Shown here one piece after another: positions 16,411-25,543 of a stretch of DNA of 64,000 nt; within the stretch, counting starts at the first letter, position 1; every line of letters starts with the position of its first letter. The stretch lies in the NCBI GenBank assembly GCA_014208095.1, contig JACHMT010000005.1:496001-560000 (forward strand), read 5' to 3'. Source of the stretch: Actinospineispora eucalypti. Lineage in GTDB: Bacteria > Actinomycetota > Actinomycetes > Mycobacteriales > Pseudonocardiaceae. The notes under the pieces were generated by a model. It did not search any database and had not been told where the DNA came from. It was given only the letters and a program-made list of their open reading frames with translations. The translations under genes and the position numbers were made by a program.

Positions 16411-17382
16411 TCACATCCCGAACGCCTCCGCCACGAGCAGGCGGAACAGCTCCTCCGGGTCGGCCGTGGACGCGGGCAGCCCGCGCGCGGCGAACCAGCC
16501 GGCGATGTTGCGCACGTCGCGGCGCAGGAACTCGTCGCCCCGGGGGTTGCCGACCAGGTCAACCACCTGCGGGAGGTCGATCAGCATCAGCCGGCCCCGG
16601 TGCACCAGCAGGTTGTAGGCGGAGAGGTCGCCGTGCGCGAGCCCGGCCCGGGCGAGCAGGCGCAACGCCTCGACCAGCTGGGCCCACAGGTCGGCCAGGC
16701 CGTCCGGTTCGGGGCGGAGCTGGGCCAGCCGGGGCGCGGCCGAGCCGTCCGGCTCGGCGAGGAACTCCAGCATCACCTCGCCGCCCATCCTCTGCACCGG
16801 ATAGGGGACCGGGGCACCCGCCGACCACAGCCGGGTCAGCGCGCCGAACTCGGCGGCCGCCCACTGGTCGGCGAGCAGGGAACGGCCGAACGCGGTCCGG
16901 CCGGCCATCGCCCGGGTCTCCCGGGACCGGCGGACCCGGCGACCCTCCTGGTAGCCGGCGTGCCGGTGGAACATCCGGTGCTCGTCGGAGCGGTACCGCT
17001 TGGCGGCCAGGAGACACTCCCGCCCGCCGTCCGGCAGCGCGCGCCGGACCAGGAAGACGTCGGCCTCCTTGCCGGACTTGAGCGCGCCCAGCTCGGCGTC
17101 CACCGCGCCCGAGTCGGTGACCAGCCACTCCGGGTAGGGCCGGGGGCCGTGCTCCGCGCCGTCCCAGCTGGACCAGCGGTCGCCGTCGGGCGGCGCCAGG
17201 TCCTCCTCCGCGTCCGCCCGTTCCAGCTCGAACTCGGGGTCGGTGCCGGGCCGCCGGTGCCGCGGCGGCTCGTCGTCGAACCTCTGGTGGTTGCGGGCGG
17301 CGCGCCGGCCGCCCCGGCCGCTGCCGGCCATGTTGTCGAAATCCGCGAAATCGTCATCGAGAAAGTGTTCGTGCGAACGCAC
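16411..17382 (-). CDS. RIO1-family protein kinase
   Basis: 323 residues from the GTG at 17382, which has AGGAG nine bases upstream. The first ~90 residues are acidic/basic and disordered. The kinase domain follows with GKEADVFLVRRAL (ATP loop), the lysine in LLAAKRYR, the catalytic loop LAHGDLSAYNLLV and the metal loop LIDLPQVVD (D-L-P in place of D-F-G, as in RIO kinases). The bacterial role is unclear. The 17383-17594 gap is empty. Confidence 0.85.
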   Translation of the reverse strand: MRSHEHFLDDDFADFDNMAGSGRGGRRAARNHQRFDDEPPRHRRPGTDPEFELERADAEEDLAPPDGDRWSSWDGAEHGPRPYPEWLVTDSGAVDAELGALKSGKEADVFLVRRALPDGGRECLLAAKRYRSDEHRMFHRHAGYQEGRRVRRSRETRAMAGRTAFGRSLLADQWAAAEFGALTRLWSAGAPVPYPVQRMGGEVMLEFLAEPDGSAAPRLAQLRPEPDGLADLWAQLVEALRLLARAGLAHGDLSAYNLLVHRGRLMLIDLPQVVDLVGNPRGDEFLRRDVRNIAGWFAARGLPASTADPEELFRLLVAEAFGM

Positions 17383-17594
17383 TGGTGGGGTCTCCTGACC
17401 GAGGAAAAGGTCCGCCCCACCGGCGGGTTGACTACCTCGGCGGAGCGGCTGGACGGGCAACGGCCACGTCCCGGGCGGCAGTCATCACCACTGGAACCAC
17501 CCTCCCGTCCTCCGCCGGCGCGGCCGGCACCTCTGTTTCGGTCGTGAGCCACCGTGCCCCATCGCGCGGTGCAGGGCAACCGAGTTTTCGGCCG

Positions 17595-18323
17595 CTAGTA
17601 GGTGATCAGCTCGAACGAGCGGTAGGCGCGGCCGCCGAACAGCGCGGGGTCGGTGTCCGAGGTGTCGTCCACCAGCGCCGCGGCCTGCTCCAGGGGCGGC
17701 TTGTCGTACAGCTCGCGCAGGTAGCTCTCGTGTGCGGCCAGCGAGGCGATCGCCCGCTCGCGCTGGGCGGAGATGTCCACCGCGTGGCTGGCCAGCGGCG
17801 AGGCGCTCACTGCCACCCAGCGCACCCCCGGCCAGGCCTCGGGTTCGTCGCCGGTCGGCGGGAAGATCCACCGGTTGCCGGCGTCACCGGCGGCGTCGAT
17901 GGTGGCCCGGCCGACCGCCTTGTGGTCCGGCGAGTTCCACCGGACGCCGTCCCAGTAGTCGTGATGGTTGATCGTGATGACCAGCTCCGGCCGGTGCCGC
18001 CGGATGGCCACGGCCAGGTCCCGGCGCAACGCCAGCCCGTACTCGATCACGCCGTCCCGGTGGTCCAGGAACTCCACGGTGTGCACGCCCACCTCGGCGG
18101 CGGCGGCGCGCTGCTCGGCCTCGCGCAGCGGCCCCGACTGCTCCGGCGGGATCCCGTCGATGCCCGCCTCGCCCCGGGTGACCAGCAGGTACGTCACGCT
18201 CTTGCCGGCCGCCGTCCACCCGGCGATGGCACCGGCGGTGCCCCACTCGAGATCATCTGGATGCGCAACGACGCACAGCGCCCGTTCCCAGTCCTCCGGC
18301 ATCGGCAACAACGGCTCGGGCAA
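17595..18323 (-). CDS. PIG-L/LmbE family zinc deacetylase
   Basis: 242 residues. The zinc motif AHPDD (about 20-24) and a third ligand in SPDHKAVGRA are present. The family includes MshB and Mca of mycothiol metabolism and other GlcNAc deacetylases; this sequence alone does not say which. A TTG start at 18323 is chosen because GGAGG lies about six bases upstream; an ATG exists at 18302. Confidence 0.85.
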   Translation of the reverse strand: MPEPLLPMPEDWERALCVVAHPDDLEWGTAGAIAGWTAAGKSVTYLLVTRGEAGIDGIPPEQSGPLREAEQRAAAAEVGVHTVEFLDHRDGVIEYGLALRRDLAVAIRRHRPELVITINHHDYWDGVRWNSPDHKAVGRATIDAAGDAGNRWIFPPTGDEPEAWPGVRWVAVSASPLASHAVDISAQRERAIASLAAHESYLRELYDKPPLEQAAALVDDTSDTDPALFGGRAYRSFELITY

Positions 18324-18456
18324 GACGACCTCCGTGATAACAGGGCGCGATGTTGTCGTAGCCTACTGCCGTGGTTGCCGAAACCGCCGGTGAATTGAGC
18401 GTGACTGGAGCTGAAATGCTCGCGCCCGAAGGGTGGCCGATCTGGACCGGGTGATC

Positions 18457-19212
18457 TCACCCGGGGAGGTCGGGGACGACTAGGTCCAGTTCGTCGGGCT
18501 TGCGGCCGTGTTCCACCGGCAGGCCGGCGCGGCGGATCACCCGGAGCAGGCCGGGCAGGTCGGTGGGCTCGGCGCGGGTGCCGGCGAGCAGTCGGGCCAG
18601 CCGGCCCTTGGTCGCCTTGTTGAAGTGGCTGACCACGGCTCGGCTGCCGTCCGGTCGCTCGGTGAGCACCCGCACGCTGATCGCCCCGGGTGCCCGGCCC
18701 AGCCCGGCGTAGCCACCGGAGCGCAGGTCGATGACCAGACCGGTCAACCCGGCGAGCACCGGGTCCAGCGCGGGGCGCCAGAACGCGGCCAAGGTGCCCC
18801 GGCCGGGCAGCGCGGAACCCGAGGAGAGCCGGTAGGCCGGAACCGGGTCGCCCGCGCGCAGCAGCCCGAACAGCGCGGAACCCACCGCCAGCCGCTCGGC
18901 CGCCCGTTCCGCGGCCGCGCCGCGCAGCGAGCCGACGTCCAGCGCGTCGTAGAGCACGCCGGTGTAGCGCCGCAACGCCGGCGTGGTCGGCGCCGACCAC
19001 AGTTCCGCATTGCGGGCGATCTCCGCGTCCTGCCGCTCGGACAGCCCCAGTGCGGCCCGGCTGGCCGGCGGGTCGGCGGCCAGCGCGGCCAGCTCGTCGA
19101 CCAGCTCCTTGCGCGCCGGGGTGAGCTCCGGGAAGGACAGCCGATCCAGCTCCAGCGGCGGACCGTCCCCGCCGTCGCTCTTGGTCTCCGAGGGCGGCAG
19201 CAGGATCAGCAC
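18457..19212 (-). CDS. yaaA: YaaA (DUF328) peroxide-stress protein
   Basis: 251 residues starting MLILLPPSETKSDGG, the hallmark of YaaA, with VVSHFNKATKGRLARLL near the C-terminus. In E. coli YaaA lowers free iron during peroxide stress and binds DNA. The GTG start lies ten bases after the stop of the VOC gene, so the two are probably one transcript. Confidence 0.85.
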   Translation of the reverse strand: MLILLPPSETKSDGGDGPPLELDRLSFPELTPARKELVDELAALAADPPASRAALGLSERQDAEIARNAELWSAPTTPALRRYTGVLYDALDVGSLRGAAAERAAERLAVGSALFGLLRAGDPVPAYRLSSGSALPGRGTLAAFWRPALDPVLAGLTGLVIDLRSGGYAGLGRAPGAISVRVLTERPDGSRAVVSHFNKATKGRLARLLAGTRAEPTDLPGLLRVIRRAGLPVEHGRKPDELDLVVPDLPG

Positions 19213-19222
19213 GTCGGCGAGG

Positions 19223-19594
19223 TTAGCTCTCCTCGCCGACGCAGAACTCGTTGCCCTCCGGGTCGGCCATCGTGGTCCAGTCGATGCCGGGTACCGCGCC
19301 CACCTGGTCCCAGAGCACGGTGGCTCCCAGCCCGACCAACCGCTCCACCTCGGCCACCCGGCCGGCACCGCCGTGCAGGTCGAGGTGCATCCGGTTCTTT
19401 CCCGCCTTGGGCGCGGCCACCTTCTGGAAGCCGAGCGCGACCTGGCCGCCGGGCGGTGGGGCGAGCATGACGAACTCGCCGTAGTCGCCGGCCACCGTGG
19501 TGCGCAGCGCCTCGGCCCAGAAGGCGCTGAGCTTCTGGGGATCGGCGCAGTCCAGGGTGGCCATCGCGATGTTGAGGCTCACATTCGTTCCCAT
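19223..19594 (-). CDS. VOC (glyoxalase/bleomycin-resistance fold) protein
   Basis: 123 residues. The start MGTNVSLNIAMATLDCADP and the end MADPEGNEFCVGEES, with NRMHLDLH between, mark the two beta-alpha-beta modules of the vicinal oxygen chelate fold. The substrate is unknown. It is divergent from proS and upstream of yaaA. Confidence 0.8.
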   Translation of the reverse strand: MGTNVSLNIAMATLDCADPQKLSAFWAEALRTTVAGDYGEFVMLAPPPGGQVALGFQKVAAPKAGKNRMHLDLHGGAGRVAEVERLVGLGATVLWDQVGAVPGIDWTTMADPEGNEFCVGEES

Positions 19595-19638
19595 GCATGG
19601 AACGGTAGCCGGGGGGACCGACAGAACCGGACCGTCGC

Positions 19639-19644
19639 TAGGCT
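19639..19644 (+). promoter_or_regulatory. Candidate leaderless -10 box (TAGGCT) for proS
   Basis: TAGGCT is followed by seven bases and then the GTG at 19652. No Shine-Dalgarno sequence is visible. This supports the GTG rather than the ATG at 19664 as the start. Confidence 0.45.
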
Positions 19645-19651
19645 TCCAGCC

Positions 19652-21400
19652 GTGTTCACCAGGATGTCTTCGTTGTTCCTCCGTACGCTGCGCGACGATC
19701 CCGCCGACGCCGAGGTGCCCAGCCACAAGTTGTTGGTGCGGGCCGGGTACGTCCGCCGGATAGCCCCCGGCATCTACTCCTGGCTGCCGCTGGGCCTGCG
19801 GGTGTTGCGGAACATCGAGCGGGTGGTCCGCGAGGAGATGGACGCCATCGGCGCCCAGGAGATCCACTTCCCGGCGCTGCTGCCCCGCGAGCCGTACGAG
19901 GCGACCAACCGGTGGACCGAGTACGGCCCCAACCTGTTCCGGCTCAAGGACCGCAAGGGCGGCGACTACCTGCTCGGTCCCACGCACGAGGAGCTGTTCG
20001 CGCTCACGGTGAAGGGCGAGTACAGCTCGTACAAGGACTTCCCGGTCATCCTCTACCAGGTGCAGACCAAGTACCGGGACGAGGAGCGCCCTCGGGCCGG
20101 CATCCTGCGCGGCCGGGAGTTCCTGATGAAGGACTCCTACTCGTTCGACCTCTCCGACGAGGGCCTGGACAACTCCTACCAGCTGCACCGGGACGCCTAC
20201 ATCAAGCTGTTCGACCGGCTGGGCCTGCGGTACGTGATCGTGTCCGCGCTGTCCGGCGCGATGGGCGGTTCGGCGTCCGAGGAGTTCCTGGCCGAGGCGG
20301 AGACCGGCGAGGACACCTACGTGCGCAGCACCGAGTCCGGCTTCGCGGCCAACGTGGAGGCGGTGACCACCCCGGCCCCGCCGGAGCAGTCCGTCGAGGA
20401 CAAGCCGGCCGCGCAGGTGCACCACACCCCGGACACCCCGACCATCGAGACGCTGGTCGACTTCCTGAACTCCGCCGGCCTCGGCCGGCGCTTCAGCGCC
20501 GCCGACACGTTGAAGAATGTGCTGGTCAAGACCAGGGCGCCGGGAGCCGCCGAGTGGAAGCTGCTCGGCGTCGGCGTGCCCGGCGACCGCGAGGTGGACA
20601 TGAAGCGGCTGGAGGCCGCGGTCTACCCGGACGAGGTGGCCCTGCTCGACGACGCCGACTTCGCCGCGAACAGCTTCCTGACCAAGGGCTACATCGGGCC
20701 GGGCGCGCTGGCCGGCAACGGGGTGCGCTACCTGGTCGACCCGCGGATCGTGCGCGGTACCGCCTGGGTGACCGGTGCGGACAAGCCGGACCACCACGTG
20801 GTCGACCTGGTGTGCGGCCGGGACTTCACCCCGGACGGCACCATCGAGGCCGCCGAGGTGCGTCCGGGTGACCCCTCGCCGGACGGCGAGGGCATCCTGG
20901 AGGCCGCGCGGGGCATCGAGATCGGGCACATCTTCCAGCTCGGCCGCAAGTTCGCCAACGCCTTCGAGGTCGACGCGCTCGGCCCGGACGGCAAGCCGAT
21001 CCGGATCACCATGGGCTCCTACGGGGTCGGGGTATCCCGGCTGGTCGCCGTGATCGCCGAGCAGAGCCACGACGGCGACGGCCTGATCTGGCCGCGCGAG
21101 GTGGCGCCGGCCGACGTGCACGTGGTGATCGCCGGCAAGACCGACGAGATCAAGGACGGCGGCGAGCGGCTGGCCGGCGAGCTGGACGCGGCCGGCGTGC
21201 GGGTCATCCTGGACGACCGCAACGTCAGCCCCGGGGTCAAGTTCGCCGACGCCGAGCTGATCGGTGTGCCGACCATCGTGGTGGTGGGCCGGGGCCTGGC
21301 CAACGGAGTCATCGAGGTCAAGGACCGGCGCAGCGGGGAACGCGTCGAGATCCCGGTGGCCGAGGCGATCGACCACCTCACCGCGCTGGTCAGCGGCTGA
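19652..21400 (+). CDS. proS: Prolyl-tRNA synthetase
   Basis: 582 residues of the bacterial ProS type. It has class II motifs (LLPREPYEATNRW; TKYRDEERPRAGILRGREF; the motif 3 region GVGVSRLVAVI), an inserted YbaK-like editing domain of about 180 residues in the middle (VLVKTRAPG to VDLVCGRDFTPDG) and the C-terminal anticodon-binding domain. It charges tRNA-Pro in the cytoplasm. It is monocistronic as far as seen. Confidence 0.97.
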   Translation: MFTRMSSLFLRTLRDDPADAEVPSHKLLVRAGYVRRIAPGIYSWLPLGLRVLRNIERVVREEMDAIGAQEIHFPALLPREPYEATNRWTEYGPNLFRLKDRKGGDYLLGPTHEELFALTVKGEYSSYKDFPVILYQVQTKYRDEERPRAGILRGREFLMKDSYSFDLSDEGLDNSYQLHRDAYIKLFDRLGLRYVIVSALSGAMGGSASEEFLAEAETGEDTYVRSTESGFAANVEAVTTPAPPEQSVEDKPAAQVHHTPDTPTIETLVDFLNSAGLGRRFSAADTLKNVLVKTRAPGAAEWKLLGVGVPGDREVDMKRLEAAVYPDEVALLDDADFAANSFLTKGYIGPGALAGNGVRYLVDPRIVRGTAWVTGADKPDHHVVDLVCGRDFTPDGTIEAAEVRPGDPSPDGEGILEAARGIEIGHIFQLGRKFANAFEVDALGPDGKPIRITMGSYGVGVSRLVAVIAEQSHDGDGLIWPREVAPADVHVVIAGKTDEIKDGGERLAGELDAAGVRVILDDRNVSPGVKFADAELIGVPTIVVVGRGLANGVIEVKDRRSGERVEIPVAEAIDHLTALVSG

Positions 21401-21446
21401 GGCGCGTTCTCGCGGCACCCCGAGCGCTCCGCCTCCAACCCGCGGG

Positions 21447-21671
21447 TACCCCCGGAGTCGCTATGGCTCTGCGCACACATACGCAACAGCCCCCGGGGGT
21501 TTGGCGCGGCTCGGCCTTGTCGCGCCGAGGTCGCGAGGAGAGACCTTACTGACTAGTACGACGTCTCTCCGTGCTACCTGACCATGGGGAGCGGCCTCAT
21601 CCTCGTCCAAGCTCCGTGGTGTCGCGTATTTGTGCGCAGAGCCATAGCGGCCTCGGAGGGTCCCGGGGGTA
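21447..21671. repeat. MITE-like intergenic element with 25-base inverted ends
   Basis: 21460-21484 and 21624-21648 are inverted copies with one mismatch in 25. Outside them the nine-base TACCCCCGG (21447) is also inverted at 21663-21671. An inner GGAGAGAC/GTCTCTCC pair lies near 21537-21577. The 21401-21716 gap has no gene. The form fits a small non-autonomous element or a large transcribed hairpin. Confidence 0.5.
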
Positions 21672-21716
21672 GCGCCCGGAGGGCACCGAAATACCGACAG
21701 CGACTTGGCGCGCCGA

Positions 21717-22739
21717 CTACCGGTCGGCTACCCGGGCGCTGTCCAGGATCTTCATGACGGTGCTTTCGTCGATGGTCGGCACCTCGGGCGGGCCGCCGCC
21801 CAGGTCCTGCTGCACGACCAGCAGCACGACCGCCGGGCGGCCGTCCTCGCCGCGCTTCGGCGTGGGCAGCGCGAGCAGGTACAGCCGGCCGGTGAGGCCG
21901 GGGCAGTCGCCCGGGTCCGGCGGCCGCACCTCGATCCGGCCGGCGGCGCCCGCCACCCCGGCTACCGTCCGGGGCGCGGGCCGCTCGGCGACCACCTCGG
22001 CGGCCCCGCCGTAGAAGCTGGCCGCGAACAGCGGGCCGAAGCTGCGCACCGCGTCCTCCGGGCGCGGCTCCGAGCCGTCCCGGCGGAACAGCAGCGTGCT
22101 GCCCACGGTCACCCGGTTGCGGCCGTGGCCGGCGCAGCTGTAGCGCGGCCCGGTGGCGACGCCGTCCAGGGCCACGCCGCCGATCGTGGTACCCGGGGCG
22201 CCGGGCACCTCCGCCCACTCCGGCGGTACCCGGTAGCTGACGCCGGCGGCGTTGACCGGTTTGCCGGGCGGGTCGGCGGACGCGTGCTTGCGGAGCACCA
22301 GGAACGTCCCGGCCACGCCGAGCACGGCCACCGCGACCAGTGCTACCCCGACGAGCAGCCAACGCCGGCCGGAGTCGGTGGGCAGGGGCCGGGTGGCGGG
22401 TGCGCCGGCCTCGGGGTGGTGCGGGTAGCGCGGTGGCGGGTGGCCGAAGCCGGCCGGCGGTTCGGTGAGGCGCTGCTGGGCCAGCAGCTCGTTCGGGTGG
22501 CGGCGCGCGCCCGGCGGGACCCGGCCGTACGGCGGGGGCAGCGGTGCGGCCCGGGGCGGCGGTGCGGCCGGGGGTTGGGGTACGGCCCGGGGCGGCGGTG
22601 CGGCCGGGGGTTGGGGTGCGGCCGGGGGCGGCGGTGCCGGTCGGCGGGGTGGTGCGGGCGAGCGGGTGACCGGGCGCACACCGGCGAACGGATGGATGCC
22701 GCGCGCCGATTCCTCCTGGTCAGGCCGCCACGACGTCAC
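21717..22739 (-). CDS. Membrane-anchored hypothetical with long Pro-rich cytoplasmic region
   Basis: 340 residues from the GTG at 22739; TACCGT lies seven bases before it, a leaderless layout. Residues ~20-130 are Pro/Ala-rich repeats (PAAPPPRAVPQPPAAP). One transmembrane helix follows (about 150-172, WLLVGVALVAVAVLGVAGTF), then an external domain with two cysteines (YSCAGHG, GDCPG) of unknown function. Such an architecture is common for actinobacterial cell-envelope proteins. Confidence 0.7.
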   Translation of the reverse strand: MTSWRPDQEESARGIHPFAGVRPVTRSPAPPRRPAPPPPAAPQPPAAPPPRAVPQPPAAPPPRAAPLPPPYGRVPPGARRHPNELLAQQRLTEPPAGFGHPPPRYPHHPEAGAPATRPLPTDSGRRWLLVGVALVAVAVLGVAGTFLVLRKHASADPPGKPVNAAGVSYRVPPEWAEVPGAPGTTIGGVALDGVATGPRYSCAGHGRNRVTVGSTLLFRRDGSEPRPEDAVRSFGPLFAASFYGGAAEVVAERPAPRTVAGVAGAAGRIEVRPPDPGDCPGLTGRLYLLALPTPKRGEDGRPAVVLLVVQQDLGGGPPEVPTIDESTVMKILDSARVADR

Positions 22740-22789
22740 CCGGGGAACGGTAGCCCCGAGGCTCGGCCCGCGTGGTCGGTTTGCCGAAA

Positions 22790-23200
22790 TCAGCCGGCCA
22801 GAAACGACAGCCGGACGGTGCGCACCGGGTTGTCCACGTTGGTGTCCACCAGGCAGAGCGACTGCCAGGTGCCCAGTGCGGGACGTCCGCCGAGGACCGG
22901 CACGGTGAGGAATGGCGCCACCAGCGCGGGCAGCACGTGGTCCCGGCCGTGGCCCGGGCTGCCGTGCCGATGGGTCCAGCGGTCGTCCTTGGGCAGCAGC
23001 GACCCCAGGGCGGTGAGCAGGTCGTGGTCGCTGCCCGCGCCGGTCTCGATCACCGCGAGGCCGGCCGTCGCGTGCGGCACCCACACGTGCAGGAGGCCGT
23101 CCTCGGCGCCGTGCCGGGCGAGGAACTCGGTCACCCGGTCGGTGAGGTCGAGCACGGTCTCCCGGCCTCCGGTGCGTACCTGGATCTCCTCGCTGCGCAT
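22790..23200 (-). CDS. YjbQ/UPF0047 family protein
   Basis: 136 residues. The family motifs VPHATAGLAVIETG and HRHGSPGHGRDHVLPAL are present, containing the conserved His residues, with the end LVDTNVDNPVRTVRLSFL. Members show weak thiamin-phosphate-synthase activity in E. coli, but the true role is not settled. The ATG has TACCGT six bases upstream. Confidence 0.85.
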   Translation of the reverse strand: MRSEEIQVRTGGRETVLDLTDRVTEFLARHGAEDGLLHVWVPHATAGLAVIETGAGSDHDLLTALGSLLPKDDRWTHRHGSPGHGRDHVLPALVAPFLTVPVLGGRPALGTWQSLCLVDTNVDNPVRTVRLSFLAG

Positions 23201-23206
23201 ACCGTG

Positions 23207-23238
23207 ACGGTAGTTGCCGATGGGCTGCCTCGTAGAGT
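23207..23238. promoter_or_regulatory. Divergent leaderless promoters for yjbQ-like gene and condensin operon
   Basis: On the minus strand TACCGT (23207-23212) sits six bases before the ATG at 23200. On the plus strand TAGAGT (23233-23238) sits seven bases before the GTG at 23246. Neither start has a Shine-Dalgarno sequence. Confidence 0.45.
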
Positions 23239-23245
23239 GCTCCGC

Positions 23246-24712
23246 GTGATTGCGGGGGATGGCGGTCCGGCGCTGGCCGACGAGGCGGTCGCCCGGCGGC
23301 TGAAGGCGCTGGCGTGCACCGCGCCTCTCCATGGGCTGGACACCCGCAAGGCCCACCTGGAATGGCTGGACGCCGGCCGCTACCAGATGGCGGAGATCGG
23401 GCTGCAGGCGATCGACCAGGTCACCCTGGCGATGGACTTCGACCACGGCGCCGACCAGGAGCAGGTGGTGCGCCGGCTGACCCCGTTCATCGCCGCGCAG
23501 GCGCCGGAGCGGTCCGCCGGCGAACACCGGGGCGTGGGCGCCTGGGTGGTGGAGAACCTGATCAACGTGGGCAGCGTGGACCGGGGGTTCCAGGCCGACT
23601 ACGGGACCTTCGACGGCCAGGGCCGCTACGTGCGCCGCCGGTTCGACTTCAAGCTGCTGGTCGAGCTGGCCGCGCCGGACGGCCGGGTTTACCTGCGGGC
23701 CACCGACGAGGCGATCAACGTGCTGGTCGGCGCGCTGGACACGGACGTCGAGTCGGCCCAGGTCGCGGCCGAGGTGAAGCTGGAGAACCTGATCCGCCGG
23801 GGACGGCTGGGGGATGCCCGGCTCGCCGCCGAGCAGGCCCGCTACCGCACCGTCCAGTATGCCGAGGCGCTGCGCCACAAGCTGGACGCCACCCAGCGGG
23901 ACGTGCGCTCGGTGGACTGGCTGAGCAGCGTGCCCGAGCTGCTGGAGGAGGCGCTGGCGCACATCGAGTCCCGGTACCGGGCGGAGACGGCCATCCTCAG
24001 CCACATCGCCGACGCCCGCGACGACACCGCCGAGCCGGAGCGGCGCAAGCAGGCCGCCGAGCTGGTGGTGATCGTGAAGGAGTGCATCGGCCGGCACACC
24101 CAGCTGCAGGCCCGGCTGCAGGAGGCCGGGCAGCTGTTCCGGGCCGAGCAGAACCGCCAGCAGTTCGCCGGGCGGGCCCGGCGGTCGGCGGTGGACGTGT
24201 TCGGCCAGCTGCTGCGCCCGTGCCTGGACCTCGGGGTGGCCGAGGCGGTGTCCCCGGCGGCCGGGTTCTTCGGTGCCGGCGCCGGCGTCCGGGTGCCCAG
24301 CGTGCCCAGCCTGGGCGGCCTGGTGGAGACGCTGCTGGTGCCGTCGGTGGAGCGGGACCCGCTGGGTGCGGCGATGCCCGAGCCGGACTTGATGGCACTG
24401 GACCAGGACCGCTACACCGAGGAGCAGTGGCAGCGCGCCGACGAGCTGCTCCGGCTGCCCCAGGTCGGCCGGCGGCTGTCCGGGCTGCTCGCCGAGGCCC
24501 GCGAGCTGGACCCGGAACTGCCCGGGCTGGTCGCGCTGCGCGTGCTGCACGCGGTGGGCACCACGCTGGCCACCACCCGCGGGCAGCACGATCAGGGCGT
24601 GTGCCTGGCGGTGGACGACGGCGAGGTGCTGGACGACCCGGAGTTCGGCGGCAGCGACCTGCTGGTCACCGTCGCCGAGCTGGGCGCGCTCGCAGAGGAG
24701 GACGTGGCCTGA
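23246..24712 (+). CDS. Kleisin-like subunit of an SMC/MksBEF-Wadjet-type complex (JetA/MksF-like)
   Basis: 488 residues, mainly helical with coiled-coil character. Conserved-looking blocks are FDFKLLVELAAPDGRVYLRA, ATDEAINVLVGALDTD, VKLENLIRRGRLGDA and DVRSVDWLSSVPELLEEAL. It is the first gene of a coupled set: its TGA overlaps the next ATG. By order, sizes and the SMC-like third gene I assign the kleisin (F) role. The assignment rests on architecture and context more than on a named domain. Confidence 0.55.
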   Translation: MIAGDGGPALADEAVARRLKALACTAPLHGLDTRKAHLEWLDAGRYQMAEIGLQAIDQVTLAMDFDHGADQEQVVRRLTPFIAAQAPERSAGEHRGVGAWVVENLINVGSVDRGFQADYGTFDGQGRYVRRRFDFKLLVELAAPDGRVYLRATDEAINVLVGALDTDVESAQVAAEVKLENLIRRGRLGDARLAAEQARYRTVQYAEALRHKLDATQRDVRSVDWLSSVPELLEEALAHIESRYRAETAILSHIADARDDTAEPERRKQAAELVVIVKECIGRHTQLQARLQEAGQLFRAEQNRQQFAGRARRSAVDVFGQLLRPCLDLGVAEAVSPAAGFFGAGAGVRVPSVPSLGGLVETLLVPSVERDPLGAAMPEPDLMALDQDRYTEEQWQRADELLRLPQVGRRLSGLLAEARELDPELPGLVALRVLHAVGTTLATTRGQHDQGVCLAVDDGEVLDDPEFGGSDLLVTVAELGALAEEDVA

Positions 24713-25518
24713 TGGCGGGGGAGATCAAGCCGGGGGACGCGGAGGCGGCGGCTCAGCTGGTTGCCCTGGGGATGCGGCCCAAGCTGCTGCCCAGCCGGGA
24801 CGCGCTGTACGCCAACCTGGTCAACCGGTACCGCGAGGACGACGTCTACAAGGACCTGGTTCACCGGGTCGCGGCCGGCCTGGGGCTGGTGGTGCTGGCG
24901 GTGAACGCGCAGTCCGGCGCGGTGCTCGCGGCCACCGAGGAGTCCGTCTTCGAGATCAAGATGGACGAGTACGCCCGGCGCACCGCGCTGCAGAACCGGC
25001 AGGCGGACAAGGTGTTGCACGGCCTGGCCCACCTGGCCGTTGCCGCGCTGGCCTTCCCCCGGCCGGACGACCTCGGCAACGACGCCTACGTCGGCCGGGT
25101 CTCGGTCGAGCAGGTGGACGCCGCCGTGCGGGAGGCCTGCCGGGTGCTGGAGGAACGCACCAACGGCGGCTCGGTCAACTCGGACCCGGAGTCGGAGGCG
25201 CCGGAGCTGGAACGGGTCTGGCGGATGTACCTGCGGCGGCCGGAGACCGCCGCGACCAAGGACGGCCGGGTGGCTTCCGGCACCACCCGGGGCATCGTCG
25301 CCCGGGCGCTGCGGTTCCTCGCCGACCAGGGTTTCCTGGTCGCGGTCGGCGGGGCGGGCGCCGACTCCGGCACCTACCGCACCACCCCGCGCTACCAGGT
25401 CCAGGTGCGCGAGCTGGCCGCCCAGCGGACCTTCGACGAGCTGCTCGAGCTGGGTGTGCTGCCCGCCGCGCCCGCCGAGGGCAGCCTGCGGGTGACCGAC
25501 TCCGAGGCCTTGGTCTGA
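24712..25518 (+). CDS. KITE-like winged-helix subunit (JetB/MksE-like)
   Basis: 268 residues. The C-terminal part has winged-helix features (GIVARALRFLADQGFLVAV, then RYQVQVRELAAQRTFDELLELG), as expected for the dimerising accessory subunit that bridges kleisin and ATPase. It is coupled to the previous gene by TGATG. The role is inferred from operon order. Confidence 0.5.
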   Translation: MAGEIKPGDAEAAAQLVALGMRPKLLPSRDALYANLVNRYREDDVYKDLVHRVAAGLGLVVLAVNAQSGAVLAATEESVFEIKMDEYARRTALQNRQADKVLHGLAHLAVAALAFPRPDDLGNDAYVGRVSVEQVDAAVREACRVLEERTNGGSVNSDPESEAPELERVWRMYLRRPETAATKDGRVASGTTRGIVARALRFLADQGFLVAVGGAGADSGTYRTTPRYQVQVRELAAQRTFDELLELGVLPAAPAEGSLRVTDSEALV

Positions 25519-25543
25519 GCCGGTCCGATCCAGGGGGAGATAC

